Of a DNA stretch of 64,000 nt, positions 1 through 7,465 are shown in pieces; position 1 is the stretch's first letter, and each line of letters opens with the position of its first letter. Source of the DNA: Thiocapsa roseilacustris (lineage in GTDB: Bacteria > Pseudomonadota > Gammaproteobacteria > Chromatiales > Chromatiaceae); NCBI RefSeq assembly GCF_041903755.1, contig NZ_JBBWVE010000025.1, forward strand, positions 1-64,000, written 5' to 3'. A program made the translations under genes and the position numbers. The notes under the pieces were generated by a model. It did no database searches. It was not told the origin of the DNA and saw nothing but the letters and a program-made list of their open reading frames with translations.

Positions 1-134
1 TCGCCGACGCCCTGCTGTGGACCCTTGGCCAGGGCCTCGGCGATGATTTCACCCCCGAGGTAAAGAACGCTTGGGTGGGTGTCTATAGCGCCTTGGCCGA
101 CACCATGAAGGCAGGCGCCGCTGAGTCCACCTAA
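1..134 (+). CDS. Bacterial globin, C-terminal end only (partial)
   Basis: The window opens inside a gene; frame 3 gives 43 residues up to TAA at 132-134. The stretch ALLWTLGQGLGDDFTPEV followed by KNAWVGVYSALADTMK matches the G-H helix end of single-domain bacterial haemoglobins and the globin part of flavohaemoproteins. It stops right after the globin fold, so a flavohaemoprotein reductase domain is absent. Such proteins bind haem and O2 or NO. The haem-ligand histidine lies outside the window, so the call rests on the tail alone. Confidence 0.6.
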   Translation, partial: ADALLWTLGQGLGDDFTPEVKNAWVGVYSALADTMKAGAAEST

Positions 135-195
135 CCGACAGTTCCGAGGCAGGACCTCGGATTCGGATTCCAGCGTGCATTCACACCACGAGCGC

Positions 196-1164
196 TCAGT
201 ACCACAGACCGGTCCAGTGCCGACGCGGCGCTTGCCGGGGCGGGCTCCCGGCCCAACCCGAAGGATCCGCAAGAGGCAACCAAAGCGGGCTTCCCGAGGA
301 AAATCCGGTCGCGCGCGTTGACGCGAGATCGCGCAGACGCTCCACCCGCTCGGCCGTCGGCGGATGGGTACGCAACAGCGAGGGCTCGGGCAGACGTCGA
401 CCGGGCAGCAACAGTTGCTCCCAGGACGCACGCCCGGTCTGCTCCAGCTTCACCAAGGCCGAGGCCAAGGCGGCGGGATCGCCCGACAGCTCCACCGCGC
501 CGCGGTCGGCCTCGTACTCGCGACTGCGCGACAGCGCGAGCTGCACCAGCGCGCTGAGTGTCGGCGCGGCCAGCAAGATCAGGATGGGAAGCCACGGCAG
601 CCCGTCCATGCCGAGGACGAGTGCCGGCAGCACCAGAAGGAGCAAGAGCTGGCCGGCGAGGCTCAGCGCGGCGGTGATGCGGCTGACCAGATCGGCGAGA
701 GCCATCACCCGAATGTCATCGTGGGCGATATGGGCGACCTCGTGCGCCAACACCGCCGCCAGCTCGCGCCGGTCGAGCCGCCGCAGCAGGCCATCGGAGA
801 CGAGGATCGCAGCATCGTCGCGACGTCCGGTCGCAAAGGCGTTGACGGTCGCCGAGGGCAGATAATGGAGCTGCGGGACGCGTGCCAATCCGGCACGCCG
901 CGACAGCGCGCCCAGCAGGCGATAGAGCCCCGGAGCCTCGCCCGGTCGCACCGGGGGAGCGCGATACAGCGACATCAGCAGACGCGGCGGGATCGCGGGA
1001 TTGGCCGCGGCGAGGACCAGCACACCGAGCAGGGTGCCCCACAGCAGCGGCTCGCCCCCGATCGCCCAGGCCGGCGAACCGAGCAAGAGGGCGAGCAACG
1101 CCAACAGCCCCAGGCTCTGAAGATTGTTGCGCAGCTTGTGCCGAGCGAGTTGACCGTGATTCAT
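196..1164 (-). CDS. M48-family membrane zinc metalloprotease, HtpX-like
   Basis: 322 residues. HEVAH at about 141-145 is the HExxH zinc site, and RSREYEAD near 213-220 supplies the third ligand (Glu216), as in HtpX and Oma1-type M48 peptidases. Hydrophobic segments at about 16-34, 41-55 and two near 165-205 fit an inner-membrane protein with a cytosolic catalytic site. Family members degrade misfolded membrane proteins. The gene is convergent with the partial globin gene and divergent from the methyltransferase at 1300. Length is close to HtpX (about 290), but the sequence is not a clear HtpX orthologue, so no symbol is given. Confidence 0.85.
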   Translation of the reverse strand: MNHGQLARHKLRNNLQSLGLLALLALLLGSPAWAIGGEPLLWGTLLGVLVLAAANPAIPPRLLMSLYRAPPVRPGEAPGLYRLLGALSRRAGLARVPQLHYLPSATVNAFATGRRDDAAILVSDGLLRRLDRRELAAVLAHEVAHIAHDDIRVMALADLVSRITAALSLAGQLLLLLVLPALVLGMDGLPWLPILILLAAPTLSALVQLALSRSREYEADRGAVELSGDPAALASALVKLEQTGRASWEQLLLPGRRLPEPSLLRTHPPTAERVERLRDLASTRATGFSSGSPLWLPLADPSGWAGSPPRQAPRRHWTGLWY

Positions 1165-1299
1165 GCACCATCCGTGAGGTCGTCCGGCTCGAACCTCAAT
1201 CGGACGGCGCGGGTCTCGCCGCGCCGGTCACCGGCCTTCCCGGCGGGTGCTGCCACGCGGAGCGATGCCTTGACCGTAACCAGAGATCGAGAGTTCGCC

Positions 1300-1932
1300 A
1301 TGTCGCATGATCCCAAGCCGCAAGACCGAGACACCGAAGCCGACTCGATCGCCTACTACGAAGACCAGGCCGAGACCTTCTTCGCCGAAACCGTCGACGT
1401 CGACATGGCCCCGCTGTACGCCCGGTTCCTCGCCCGCGTTCCGCCCGGCGGGCATCTCCTCGATGCCGGCTGTGGGTCGGGGCGCGATGCGCTGGCGTTT
1501 CGGCGGCTCGGCTATGCCGTGACTGCCTTCGAGGCATCGCCGAAGCTGGCGCGGCTGGCCTCCGAGCACTGCGGCTTGCCGGTCGAGGTGCGGCGCTTCC
1601 AGGAGATTGACTGGGAGGGCTGCTTCGACGGTATCTGGGCCTGTGCGAGTCTGCTGCATGTGCCGTTGGCGGAGTTGCCCGAGGTGCTCGGGCGTCTCGG
1701 GCGTGCGCTCAAGCCGGGGGCCGTGCTCTATGCCTCGTTCAAGTACGGGGCTGGGGAGCGGGAGCATGGCGGGCGGCGGTTTACGGATCTGGACGAGGCG
1801 GGGCTTGCGGGGCTGGTCGGGGCGGTGCCGGTGCTTGCGGTGCTCGAGGTCTGGGTCAGCGGGGATCGGCGGGAGGGGAGGGAGGGGGAGCGGTGGTTGA
1901 ATGCTGTTGTCGCGAGGGGATCGCCGACATAG
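1300..1932 (+). CDS. Class I SAM-dependent methyltransferase
   Basis: 210 residues. HLLDAGCGSGRDALAF (about 52-67) is the SAM-binding motif I, FEASPKLARLA is the acidic motif II region, and FDGIWACASLLHVP is motif IV. The frame is open further upstream, but the ATG at 1300 is chosen because the family fold begins a few residues later and the upstream translation is antisense to the M48 protease gene. Substrate unknown. Similar small methyltransferases act on tellurite, thiols or other small molecules. Confidence 0.8.
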   Translation: MSHDPKPQDRDTEADSIAYYEDQAETFFAETVDVDMAPLYARFLARVPPGGHLLDAGCGSGRDALAFRRLGYAVTAFEASPKLARLASEHCGLPVEVRRFQEIDWEGCFDGIWACASLLHVPLAELPEVLGRLGRALKPGAVLYASFKYGAGEREHGGRRFTDLDEAGLAGLVGAVPVLAVLEVWVSGDRREGREGERWLNAVVARGSPT

Positions 1933-2042
1933 GCGGTTCGCCGGATGTCCGGACAACCGCATGAGTCGTCGGGGCCGGCCGAGGGCGCGACCTAAAGGTT
2001 CGGATTGCTGCCAGTCGAGCCGCCTCGACCAGTGCTGTTCCA

Positions 2043-2384
2043 GTGAGAGACGCCGGAGCTTCGTCGGTCCGAGTCGTCATCGGGCAGACCGCCGACGTTC
2101 ACCCCCTTCACGAGCTCCTCATCGACATCATGATCGGCGAGCGCGGTGACGCCGGAAAGGGCGTGGGGGCGGCAGCCATCCGTCTCGTCGCTGAGGTGGC
2201 CTTGTCCGATCCCGCCGTGCCGTTCGTGATTGCGGCCGTGTTGGCGGACAACCTGGCCTCGCAGCGTGCCTTCGCCAAGGCTGGCTTCCGCAACGACCGG
2301 GAGTTCGACGACGTGCCTAGCGGGCGTTGCGTGCTCATGTCGCGTCCCCGTCAGGACGGGGAGGTCGCTCATGAGCGACCCTAG
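2043..2384 (+). pseudogene. GNAT acetyltransferase, N-terminally truncated (AAC(6')-like)
   Basis: The frame encodes the C-terminal half of a GNAT fold: GKGVGAAAIRLVAEVAL is the acetyl-CoA-binding Q/RxxGxG/A-type motif, and NLASQRAFAKAGFRNDREF is the last core motif. The product would be 113 residues against about 150-180 for aminoglycoside 6'-acetyltransferase relatives, and no N-terminal GNAT sequence precedes it in any frame. It overlaps the next methyltransferase start by 14 bases. Probably a decayed gene whose 3' end remains. Confidence 0.6.
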
Positions 2385-3132
2385 TCCGCGTTTTCAAGAG
2401 ATCTTCTTCGAGGTCTACGAACACTTGCCCAGGCAGGGTCCCGGCAACCGTGCCTGCGCCGCAAGGGCACTCGGTCTGTGCCATGCGCTTCCGGAGTCCC
2501 CGGCAATCCTCGACCTGGGATGCGGAGTCGGCGGGCAAACCCTCCACCTCGCCGAGCTGACCTCGGGCTCCATCCTGGCGATCGACAGCCACGCCCCGAG
2601 CATCGAGCGACTGAAGGGGGCAGTCGCCGGGCGTGATCTTTCACAGCGCATTCACGCCCTCGTTGCAGACATGGCCAACCCGGCGTTGCCGCTCGGGAGC
2701 TTCGATCTCATCTGGTCGGAAGGCGCGCTCTACAACATCGGGATCGGGAACGCCCTGCGGATCTGTCGCGGCTTGCTGCGCCCCGGCGGCTATCTCGCCT
2801 TCACGGATGCGGTCTGGCGCAAGGAGAACCCTCCGGCCGAGGTCCAGGCGAGCTTCGATCTGGACTACCCGGCCATGGGCCGTATCGACGACCTCGTAGC
2901 GATCATCGAGGATTTCGAGCTCGATCTGATCGGCCATTTTTCCCTGCCGGACGATGCCTGGTGGGATGACTTCTACACGCCCATGGAACAACGCATCCAT
3001 CAGTTGCGTGGCAAGTACAGCCGAAGCGCCGAAGACCTCGTCATCCTCGACATCCTTTCACAGGAAGTCGAGATACACCGTCGCTACGCAGATGATTACG
3101 CCTATGAGTTCTTCGTAACGCGTCATCCCTGA
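2371..3132 (+). CDS. Class I SAM-dependent methyltransferase
   Basis: 253 residues. AILDLGCGVGGQTLHLA (about 45-61) is motif I, LAIDSHAPSIERLK is motif II, FDLIWSEGALYNIGI is the motif IV/post-motif region, and LRPGGYLAFTDAVW follows. ATG at 2371 lies within the end of the GNAT remnant; the longer open frame upstream has no family similarity. The overall look (SEGALYNIG) resembles UbiE/CcoN-type small-molecule methyltransferases. Substrate not deducible. Confidence 0.8.
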   Translation: MSDPSPRFQEIFFEVYEHLPRQGPGNRACAARALGLCHALPESPAILDLGCGVGGQTLHLAELTSGSILAIDSHAPSIERLKGAVAGRDLSQRIHALVADMANPALPLGSFDLIWSEGALYNIGIGNALRICRGLLRPGGYLAFTDAVWRKENPPAEVQASFDLDYPAMGRIDDLVAIIEDFELDLIGHFSLPDDAWWDDFYTPMEQRIHQLRGKYSRSAEDLVILDILSQEVEIHRRYADDYAYEFFVTRHP

Positions 3133-3487
3133 GCCTATCCTGCCGCTGGCAAAAACGCCGACAAGGGGCTGAGAAGTATGACGAAAACACTCCTCTGGAC
3201 ATCCGTTCGCCGACGTGTTCGACGACCTTGGTTCGATGGCGAGGGTCCGCTATCCGGTGGTCTCTCGACAACACGGATCCGTCCGCTCCACGCCTTTGCG
3301 GTCACCGATCTGCGCCGTAAGGGGGCAGGCCGACCAGGAGCAAGCGGACATTCTACCGAGGATGGTGGCGAGGCCTGCCGCCCCCCGCACGGGTTGAAAC
3401 CTGTCTGCCGCTGGTAGAACCGGACCCGCCACGGGACCCGTCATAAGCAGACAGCTTCGGATACATCGGAGTCATCCTCGACTGCGC

Positions 3488-3658
3488 GAACACCCCCCGA
3501 CGATTGCATGAGAAGGCAACCAGGAAATGACGACCGCAGTCTGGACATCTGGTCCGGGCGAACGCATAGGCAAGGATGCCGCACTCGAGGTAACGCCGGA
3601 ACTCGCGTTCCACATAGGCCGGCACGCGCTGCCCGTCGCAGCTGGCTTGGGACGACAT
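3488..3658 (-). pseudogene. IS91-family transposase, N-terminal zinc-binding remnant
   Basis: About 57 residues reading VPAYVEREFRRYLECGILAY then FARTRCPDCGRHFLVAFSC match the N-terminal Cys-rich domain of IS91/ISCR-type Y2 transposases (usual form FARxRCxDCxxxxLVAFSCKxRGxCPSC). The frame loses similarity exactly where CPSC should follow (here VFAQS), and no HUH/Y2 catalytic region is nearby. This is a small relic of a rolling-circle insertion sequence. The rest of 3133-3700 shows nothing else recognisable. Confidence 0.7.
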
Positions 3659-3702
3659 CGATCGGGCGGTCGCGCTGACCTGCGCGTGGGGCGGTTCCTC
3701 TA

Positions 3703-4080
3703 TTAACGGGAGTTGACCCCGTTACCTCGGACCCCTTTACCTCGGATTGCCATGATGGCTGGATAGTTCGCGACGACCCACTGCTCCATCGCGCGCGCCA
3801 GTTCGCTCAAAGACCGACCGAGCTCCGTAAGCTGGTACTCGACGCGAGGCGGCACCTCCGGATAGCTGATGCGCTCAACGAACCCGTCGCGCTCAAGATC
3901 GCGCAGGGTTTGTGTGAGCATCTTCTGCGAGATACCCCCCACCGAACGCATCAAGGTGCCCGTTCGAACCGGGCCCTGCTGGAGGCAGCACAGAATCAGG
4001 ATCGTCCACTTGCCCCCGATCAGGTCGAGCAGGTCGCGGGAGGGACAATTCAGGTTGTACGGGTTGGCAGCTTCAAACAT
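3703..4080 (-). CDS. HxlR-family winged-helix transcriptional regulator
   Basis: 125 residues. The N-terminal Cys in NLNCPSRDLLDLIGGKWTIL (about 8-27) and the GGISQKMLTQTLRDLERDGF recognition helix followed by VPPRVEYQLTELGRSL (wing) are standard for HxlR proteins, many of which sense electrophiles or oxidants via that Cys. ATG at 4080 is chosen because the family begins a few residues before NLNCP; an in-frame extension to 4314 would run into the divergent gene. Divergently transcribed from the YdhR-like gene at 4168, its probable target. Confidence 0.9.
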   Translation of the reverse strand: MFEAANPYNLNCPSRDLLDLIGGKWTILILCCLQQGPVRTGTLMRSVGGISQKMLTQTLRDLERDGFVERISYPEVPPRVEYQLTELGRSLSELARAMEQWVVANYPAIMAIRGKGVRGNGVNSR

Positions 4081-4167
4081 GGGCTCAAATATTACCAAAA
4101 GGTGCGTACTTGCCAAGAGTATACAGGTGAATCTACGATGCTCAACAATTAACCGAAGGAGCCAGCC
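4081..4167. promoter_or_regulatory. Divergent intergenic region, putative HxlR operator
   Basis: This 87-base AT-richer gap separates the HxlR gene from its divergent neighbour. It contains TACTTGCCAAGAGTA, a near-palindrome of the GTAC/TACT-type half-sites used by HxlR proteins, overlapping a weak -35-like TTGCCA for the rightward gene. AAGGAG just before the ATG at 4168 is a good ribosome site. The operator assignment is inference. Confidence 0.35.
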
Positions 4168-4488
4168 ATGATGCAACCAGGTCGTGTTTTTCTTTATGCC
4201 GAATTTCAAGCCTCCGTGCCTTTCAACGAAGGCGTTTGGCGGGAGGCAAATGCCGCCATGCAGTCCGTGCCCGGACTGCGCAGCAAGACTTGGTTGAGCG
4301 GTATCAACACCCACTCCGTCGGGGGGTTCTACGAGTTCGACTCTGAGCAGAACGCCAGAAACTATGCCGAAGGCATGCTGGACGAGTTTGCCAAAGCTGC
4401 CGGCGCCAGCCTCAGCGTCAAGCTATTCGATGGCGACATTGTGGCCGAGGCGAGTAAGGGCATGAATTCGCCGTTCTTCGCAATTTGA
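4168..4488 (+). CDS. YdhR-like dimeric alpha-beta barrel protein (putative monooxygenase)
   Basis: 106 residues, one small ferredoxin-like fold. PGLRSKTWLSGINTHSVGGF then YEFDSEQNARNYAEGMLDEF matches the YdhR family (PGFxxKxWxxxxxxxxxGGxYxF). YdhR proteins are proposed monooxygenases for aromatic substrates; this has not been broadly shown. Strong Shine-Dalgarno AAGGAG. Lies divergent from the HxlR regulator, an arrangement typical of quinone or aldehyde detoxification pairs. Confidence 0.75.
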   Translation: MMQPGRVFLYAEFQASVPFNEGVWREANAAMQSVPGLRSKTWLSGINTHSVGGFYEFDSEQNARNYAEGMLDEFAKAAGASLSVKLFDGDIVAEASKGMNSPFFAI

Positions 4489-4628
4489 CTGCTGCCTCGG
4501 CCGAAGCGGTGATAGATAGCCCTGTAGCGACAGTATGCCATTCCCACCTTTAACATGGCCGCTTTCGGCGCTAGCGTCCGCGCGTTCGCTCCTGGCCTCC
4601 AACGGTATTCCTTGCGCTACCGCGTAAC

Positions 4629-4767
4629 TTAGGCGAATACCGGAAACCCTCATACCAACGGCGTAGGTTGTGCCGAGCCGCGCGAGGCACAACCAACCGT
4701 CGGCGCAAGTTGTGCTTCCTATCGTCAGCACAACCTACGGGTATGGAAGTTTGCGGAAATCACCTTA
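4629..4767. repeat. Dispersed inverted-repeat element, family A, copy 1
   Basis: About 139 bp. Ends read TTAGGCGAATACCGGAAACC and (reverse complement) TTAAGGTGATTTCCGCAAAC, an imperfect terminal inverted repeat of about 28 bp. Inside, GTAGGTTGTGC and GCACAACCTAC form a second inverted repeat. Other copies: 12166-12303, 43955-44093 (opposite orientation), 50380-50453 (core only), 63785-63888 (one end missing). The flanking 4489-4908 has no gene. Confidence 0.85.
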
Positions 4768-4908
4768 AGCGTTGGGCAGTCAAGGGATCTTGATGGGTTT
4801 GAAATGGATCGATGTTGCACATCAACCGCGCGTCGCATCTGCACGATTTGGCGGTTCCAGCAGTACGAGATATTCCCACAATTGAGCGAGGCATAACTGG
4901 CTTCCGTC

Positions 4909-5658
4909 ATGCTAGACAATCACGATGCATCGAAACAGTCTGTCGCTTTACTGCCTGGTACGCTCGCAGGCATTATCGACTGGCATATCCTCGACCGGAT
5001 TTTTAGTGTCATCCGCCAGTCAGATGGCTCAGGGTGGTGGCTTTACAGAAATGATGCACGTATGCCAGGTGATAACCGACCCAGTGAAGTCGATACCAGT
5101 GGCGACCTCGCCTCCTCGCTAAATTCACTTCAAGCCTACCTTCGTCAGTCACATCCACGCCCCTATTGCGGGCTCGTATTCGCAGACTCATTTACAGATC
5201 CGACACTAATGCGGATCTTTGACCCGAAATCCCTCACGTCAATATGCAACATCTATGGTAATACGCCAGCGCCAAGCTGGGTCATCTCCACACTGAATTC
5301 GGAACAACTTTCCGCGAGTCAAAAGACATCGTCGAAACTCCAAAATCATCGTTTCGGTAAAGATTTGCCCACCGCGCCAAAGCATCCACAGATAGCAGAC
5401 TCTCTTGATGCTAGACGCATGGGATGCCCGCTTCCGCTGGTCCACACTGCCCGTTCACTTCGTCGATTAGCGGTCGGAGAAATCCTTGAAATCGTTACGA
5501 TCGATCCGGGCTCTGTCAACGATATTGAATATTTGTGTAGATGCACGGGCGCAAAGCATCTGGCTTTGGTCGAAGGGGAATACGGGTATTCATATTATCT
5601 CGAGCGTGGTTCGGACGAAAAGCTCGATAGCGAGAGAAAGATTGCGAACAACCAGTAA
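4909..5658 (+). CDS. Two-part protein: unknown N-terminal region plus C-terminal TusA-like sulfur-carrier domain
   Basis: 249 residues. Residues about 165-232 are a TusA/SirA-like fold: LDARRMGCPLPLVHTARSL carries the invariant CPxP motif (Cys173), and EIVTIDPGSVNDIEYLCRCTG is the conserved second half. TusA proteins pass persulfide sulfur, including in Dsr sulfur oxidation in purple sulfur bacteria. Residues 1-160 match no family I recognise and hold Cys87 and Cys112. GC content is clearly lower than in neighbouring genes, suggesting transfer. Flanked by repeat element A and a hairpin repeat rather than by sulfur genes. Confidence 0.75.
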   Translation: MLDNHDASKQSVALLPGTLAGIIDWHILDRIFSVIRQSDGSGWWLYRNDARMPGDNRPSEVDTSGDLASSLNSLQAYLRQSHPRPYCGLVFADSFTDPTLMRIFDPKSLTSICNIYGNTPAPSWVISTLNSEQLSASQKTSSKLQNHRFGKDLPTAPKHPQIADSLDARRMGCPLPLVHTARSLRRLAVGEILEIVTIDPGSVNDIEYLCRCTGAKHLALVEGEYGYSYYLERGSDEKLDSERKIANNQ

Positions 5659-5695
5659 GCCCACCGCATGTTGGGCTCTGCCATGGAGCATACGT

Positions 5696-5810
5696 TCAGA
5701 AACTCCAGAGTTGCCCTTCCAAATCTCGGCAGATAAAACCCCTCCCGCCGTAGACTTCATCCCGAATGTCGATGGCAATCTCAGCCCCGCAGCTTTCGGA
5801 AAAGCATAGT
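5696..5810 (-). pseudogene. VOC (glyoxalase/PhnB-like) C-terminal remnant
   Basis: The frame reads CGAEIAIDIRDEVYGGRGFI then CRDLEGQLWSF before a stop, matching the last strand-turn of VOC proteins (usually YGxRGYxxRDPEGxLWxFGTY). Nothing upstream continues the family, so this is a fragment. The remaining 5659-6060 region carries no recognisable gene. Confidence 0.45.
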
Positions 5811-6060
5811 CTGCATGCTTGCCCTGATTGGTGCCGTTTCGGCCGAGGGCCGGAATGCGTCGGGAACGGTCGCCCATGATGAAGCGCCCGGCGGCTGGTC
5901 TGGGTCGACTCCGTAAGCTGCCCCTCGGTAACGCGAAAAGAGCCCAGCAGCCTGATGGCCGACTGACCGACCCAATGCTTTCTCAAGCCCTCGCAACATT
6001 CGGCCGCACAAGCCGCGGAATCTGGCCTCGTTCATAACTCCGACCACATGGTCGACTGCC

Positions 6061-6117
6061 TGCGTAGTCAGGCCATCCTGGCTTGACAGAATCAGGGCTA
6101 GAAGCCCTGACTACGCA
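6061..6117. repeat. 57-bp palindromic element
   Basis: TGCGTAGTCAGG at 6061-6072 is perfectly repeated in inverse at 6106-6117 (CCTGACTACGCA); the interior has a second arm pair (AGGGCT-AGAAGCCCT). The 3' arm overlaps the stop of the winged-helix gene at 6111, so it may also serve as its terminator. Confidence 0.7.
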
Positions 6118-6419
6118 CTGTTCGTCAGCCACTGGCCGGGACTATGATCAAGGCCCGGAATCTCCTCCGGCTCGACCAAGAGCAGGATGGACCACGCCTT
6201 CCCCGGCGTGCGGCGGATCAACTCCTTTTCCGCGAGCGTCACGAGCATCTGATGGATGGTCGGCGGTGACGTCCCGAAGAAGTGCTGCAGATCGGCTTCA
6301 GCCGGAGGTTGGCCGAACATCATGGAGGAGTTGTCGATGAAGGCCAGGTATTGGCCCTGTTTTGCAGTGAATCGTTCGGCCAAATCGGACTCCGGGTGTG
6401 GTCGAGCAGCCCTCGCCAT
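6111..6419 (-). CDS. Small LexA-type winged-helix DNA-binding protein
   Basis: 102 residues. FTAKQGQYLAFIDNSSMMFG then QPPAEADLQHFFGTSPPTIH and QMLVTLAEKELIRRTPGKAW fits the LexA N-terminal DNA-binding fold (helix-turn-helix SPPTIHQMLVTLAEKELI). There is no LexA protease domain. ATG at 6419 is preferred because related small proteins start at this MARAxRP stretch; an in-frame extension to 6524 exists. It follows the macrodomain genes on the same strand after about 100 bases and could regulate them. Confidence 0.65.
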   Translation of the reverse strand: MARAARPHPESDLAERFTAKQGQYLAFIDNSSMMFGQPPAEADLQHFFGTSPPTIHQMLVTLAEKELIRRTPGKAWSILLLVEPEEIPGLDHSPGQWLTNSA

Positions 6420-6520
6420 CTGATCACTCGTACGCGTGGCGTGGCGGATTACCGCCCCGTCCAAGGTTGTCGCTCGAAAGGATGGTGGCGCAGGGCATTG
6501 GCGGATCCAGCGGTGCTCGA

Positions 6521-7465
6521 TCAAGGCGTCGGAGCAAACGACAACGCAAACGGCGTCAGAAACCGCCGCTCCGGCGACCAGTCCGCAACCGCGAAGACAA
6601 CCTGCGCAAAGGCGCCGGCATGCCGCATCAAGGCGGCATGAAAATCACGCGCGGTGCGGTGCGGATCGTTGCCGAACGCACCGCAGCCCCAGGCGCCGAG
6701 CACCAGGGCGGTGTAGCCGTGGGTCCGAGCGATGTCCAGGACCCGCGCGATGCGCTGCTGCAGCAGGTCGCCCGCGCGCGGTTGGCCAACCCCCGGCGCA
6801 TAGGGCGCGGCACAGGTGATGACGCTCAGCGGCCAATGCGCGTCGAGGGGCGTGCCGTCGTCGCTGCGGAAGACCGGCACATCCGGGGAGAGAATCGCCC
6901 AATCGGTGGAATCCGGCAGGGTCCTTTGTCGGTGGGCGTCGTACATCGGATCACCGCGCAGCGTCGCGTAGAGCGCGCTCGAGCGGCACAGCACCTCCTC
7001 CTGTGCGCGGGCGCCGTGCAGGAATCCGCCGCCGGGCGCGATGCCGTTGGCGAAGTTCAGCGCGAGGACCCGCTCGCCCGTCTCGGTCAGGCGCTTGGCC
7101 GCGACGAGCGTGGTTTCGTTGGCCACCTGCACGCCGGTCTCGCGCCGGCTCGGCGCAGGCGCGGACGGCAAGGCCGCATCCGGCGGCAGGCTGCGCTTGG
7201 CGGCGACGGCCGCGGTGACCGCCTCGCCCCAGTCGACCGGACGACCCGCACGATCGACATACACCCCGCGCTCGATCGCCTCCAGCGCACTGCGCCCGAG
7301 CCGGGCGGCCTGCTCCCTCGGCACGGCAAGGTCAGCTTGGCAGCGCTGCGCGTGTGCCTCGGAATCGAGACAGGGCAGCGCGACCAGGCCGGTCGCGGTG
7401 TCTTCAGGGTCGAGGCGGTCCATGGCCTCGCCGCGCAACCCGTGCGAAGACTCTGAGCGGCTCAT
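6521..7465 (-). CDS. TIGR02452-type macrodomain protein, PARG-like ADP-ribose hydrolase with intact QEE
   Basis: 314 residues. The PARG signature is intact: GGGFLHGARAQEEVLCRSSA contains GGG and the catalytic QEE pair. NFANGIAPGGG, the SPDVPVFRSDDG segment and VLGAWGCGAFGNDPHRTA (phosphate-binding loop) are also typical. Such proteins remove poly- or mono-ADP-ribose or hydrolyse ADP-ribose derivatives. Start ATG overlaps the upstream gene's stop by 4 bases (ATGA), indicating translational coupling. It is a paralogue of the C-terminal half of that upstream gene. Confidence 0.85.
   Translation of the reverse strand: MSRSESSHGLRGEAMDRLDPEDTATGLVALPCLDSEAHAQRCQADLAVPREQAARLGRSALEAIERGVYVDRAGRPVDWGEAVTAAVAAKRSLPPDAALPSAPAPSRRETGVQVANETTLVAAKRLTETGERVLALNFANGIAPGGGFLHGARAQEEVLCRSSALYATLRGDPMYDAHRQRTLPDSTDWAILSPDVPVFRSDDGTPLDAHWPLSVITCAAPYAPGVGQPRAGDLLQQRIARVLDIARTHGYTALVLGAWGCGAFGNDPHRTARDFHAALMRHAGAFAQVVFAVADWSPERRFLTPFALSFAPTP

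Noticed and set aside
364..1299. N-terminal extension of the methyltransferase at 1300
   Set aside because: Antisense to the M48 protease; low-complexity Gln/Arg-rich translation without similarity.
4423..4731. Conserved peptide MLTIGSTTCADGWLCLARLG read from several places
   Set aside because: It is translation of repeat element A copies, not a gene family.
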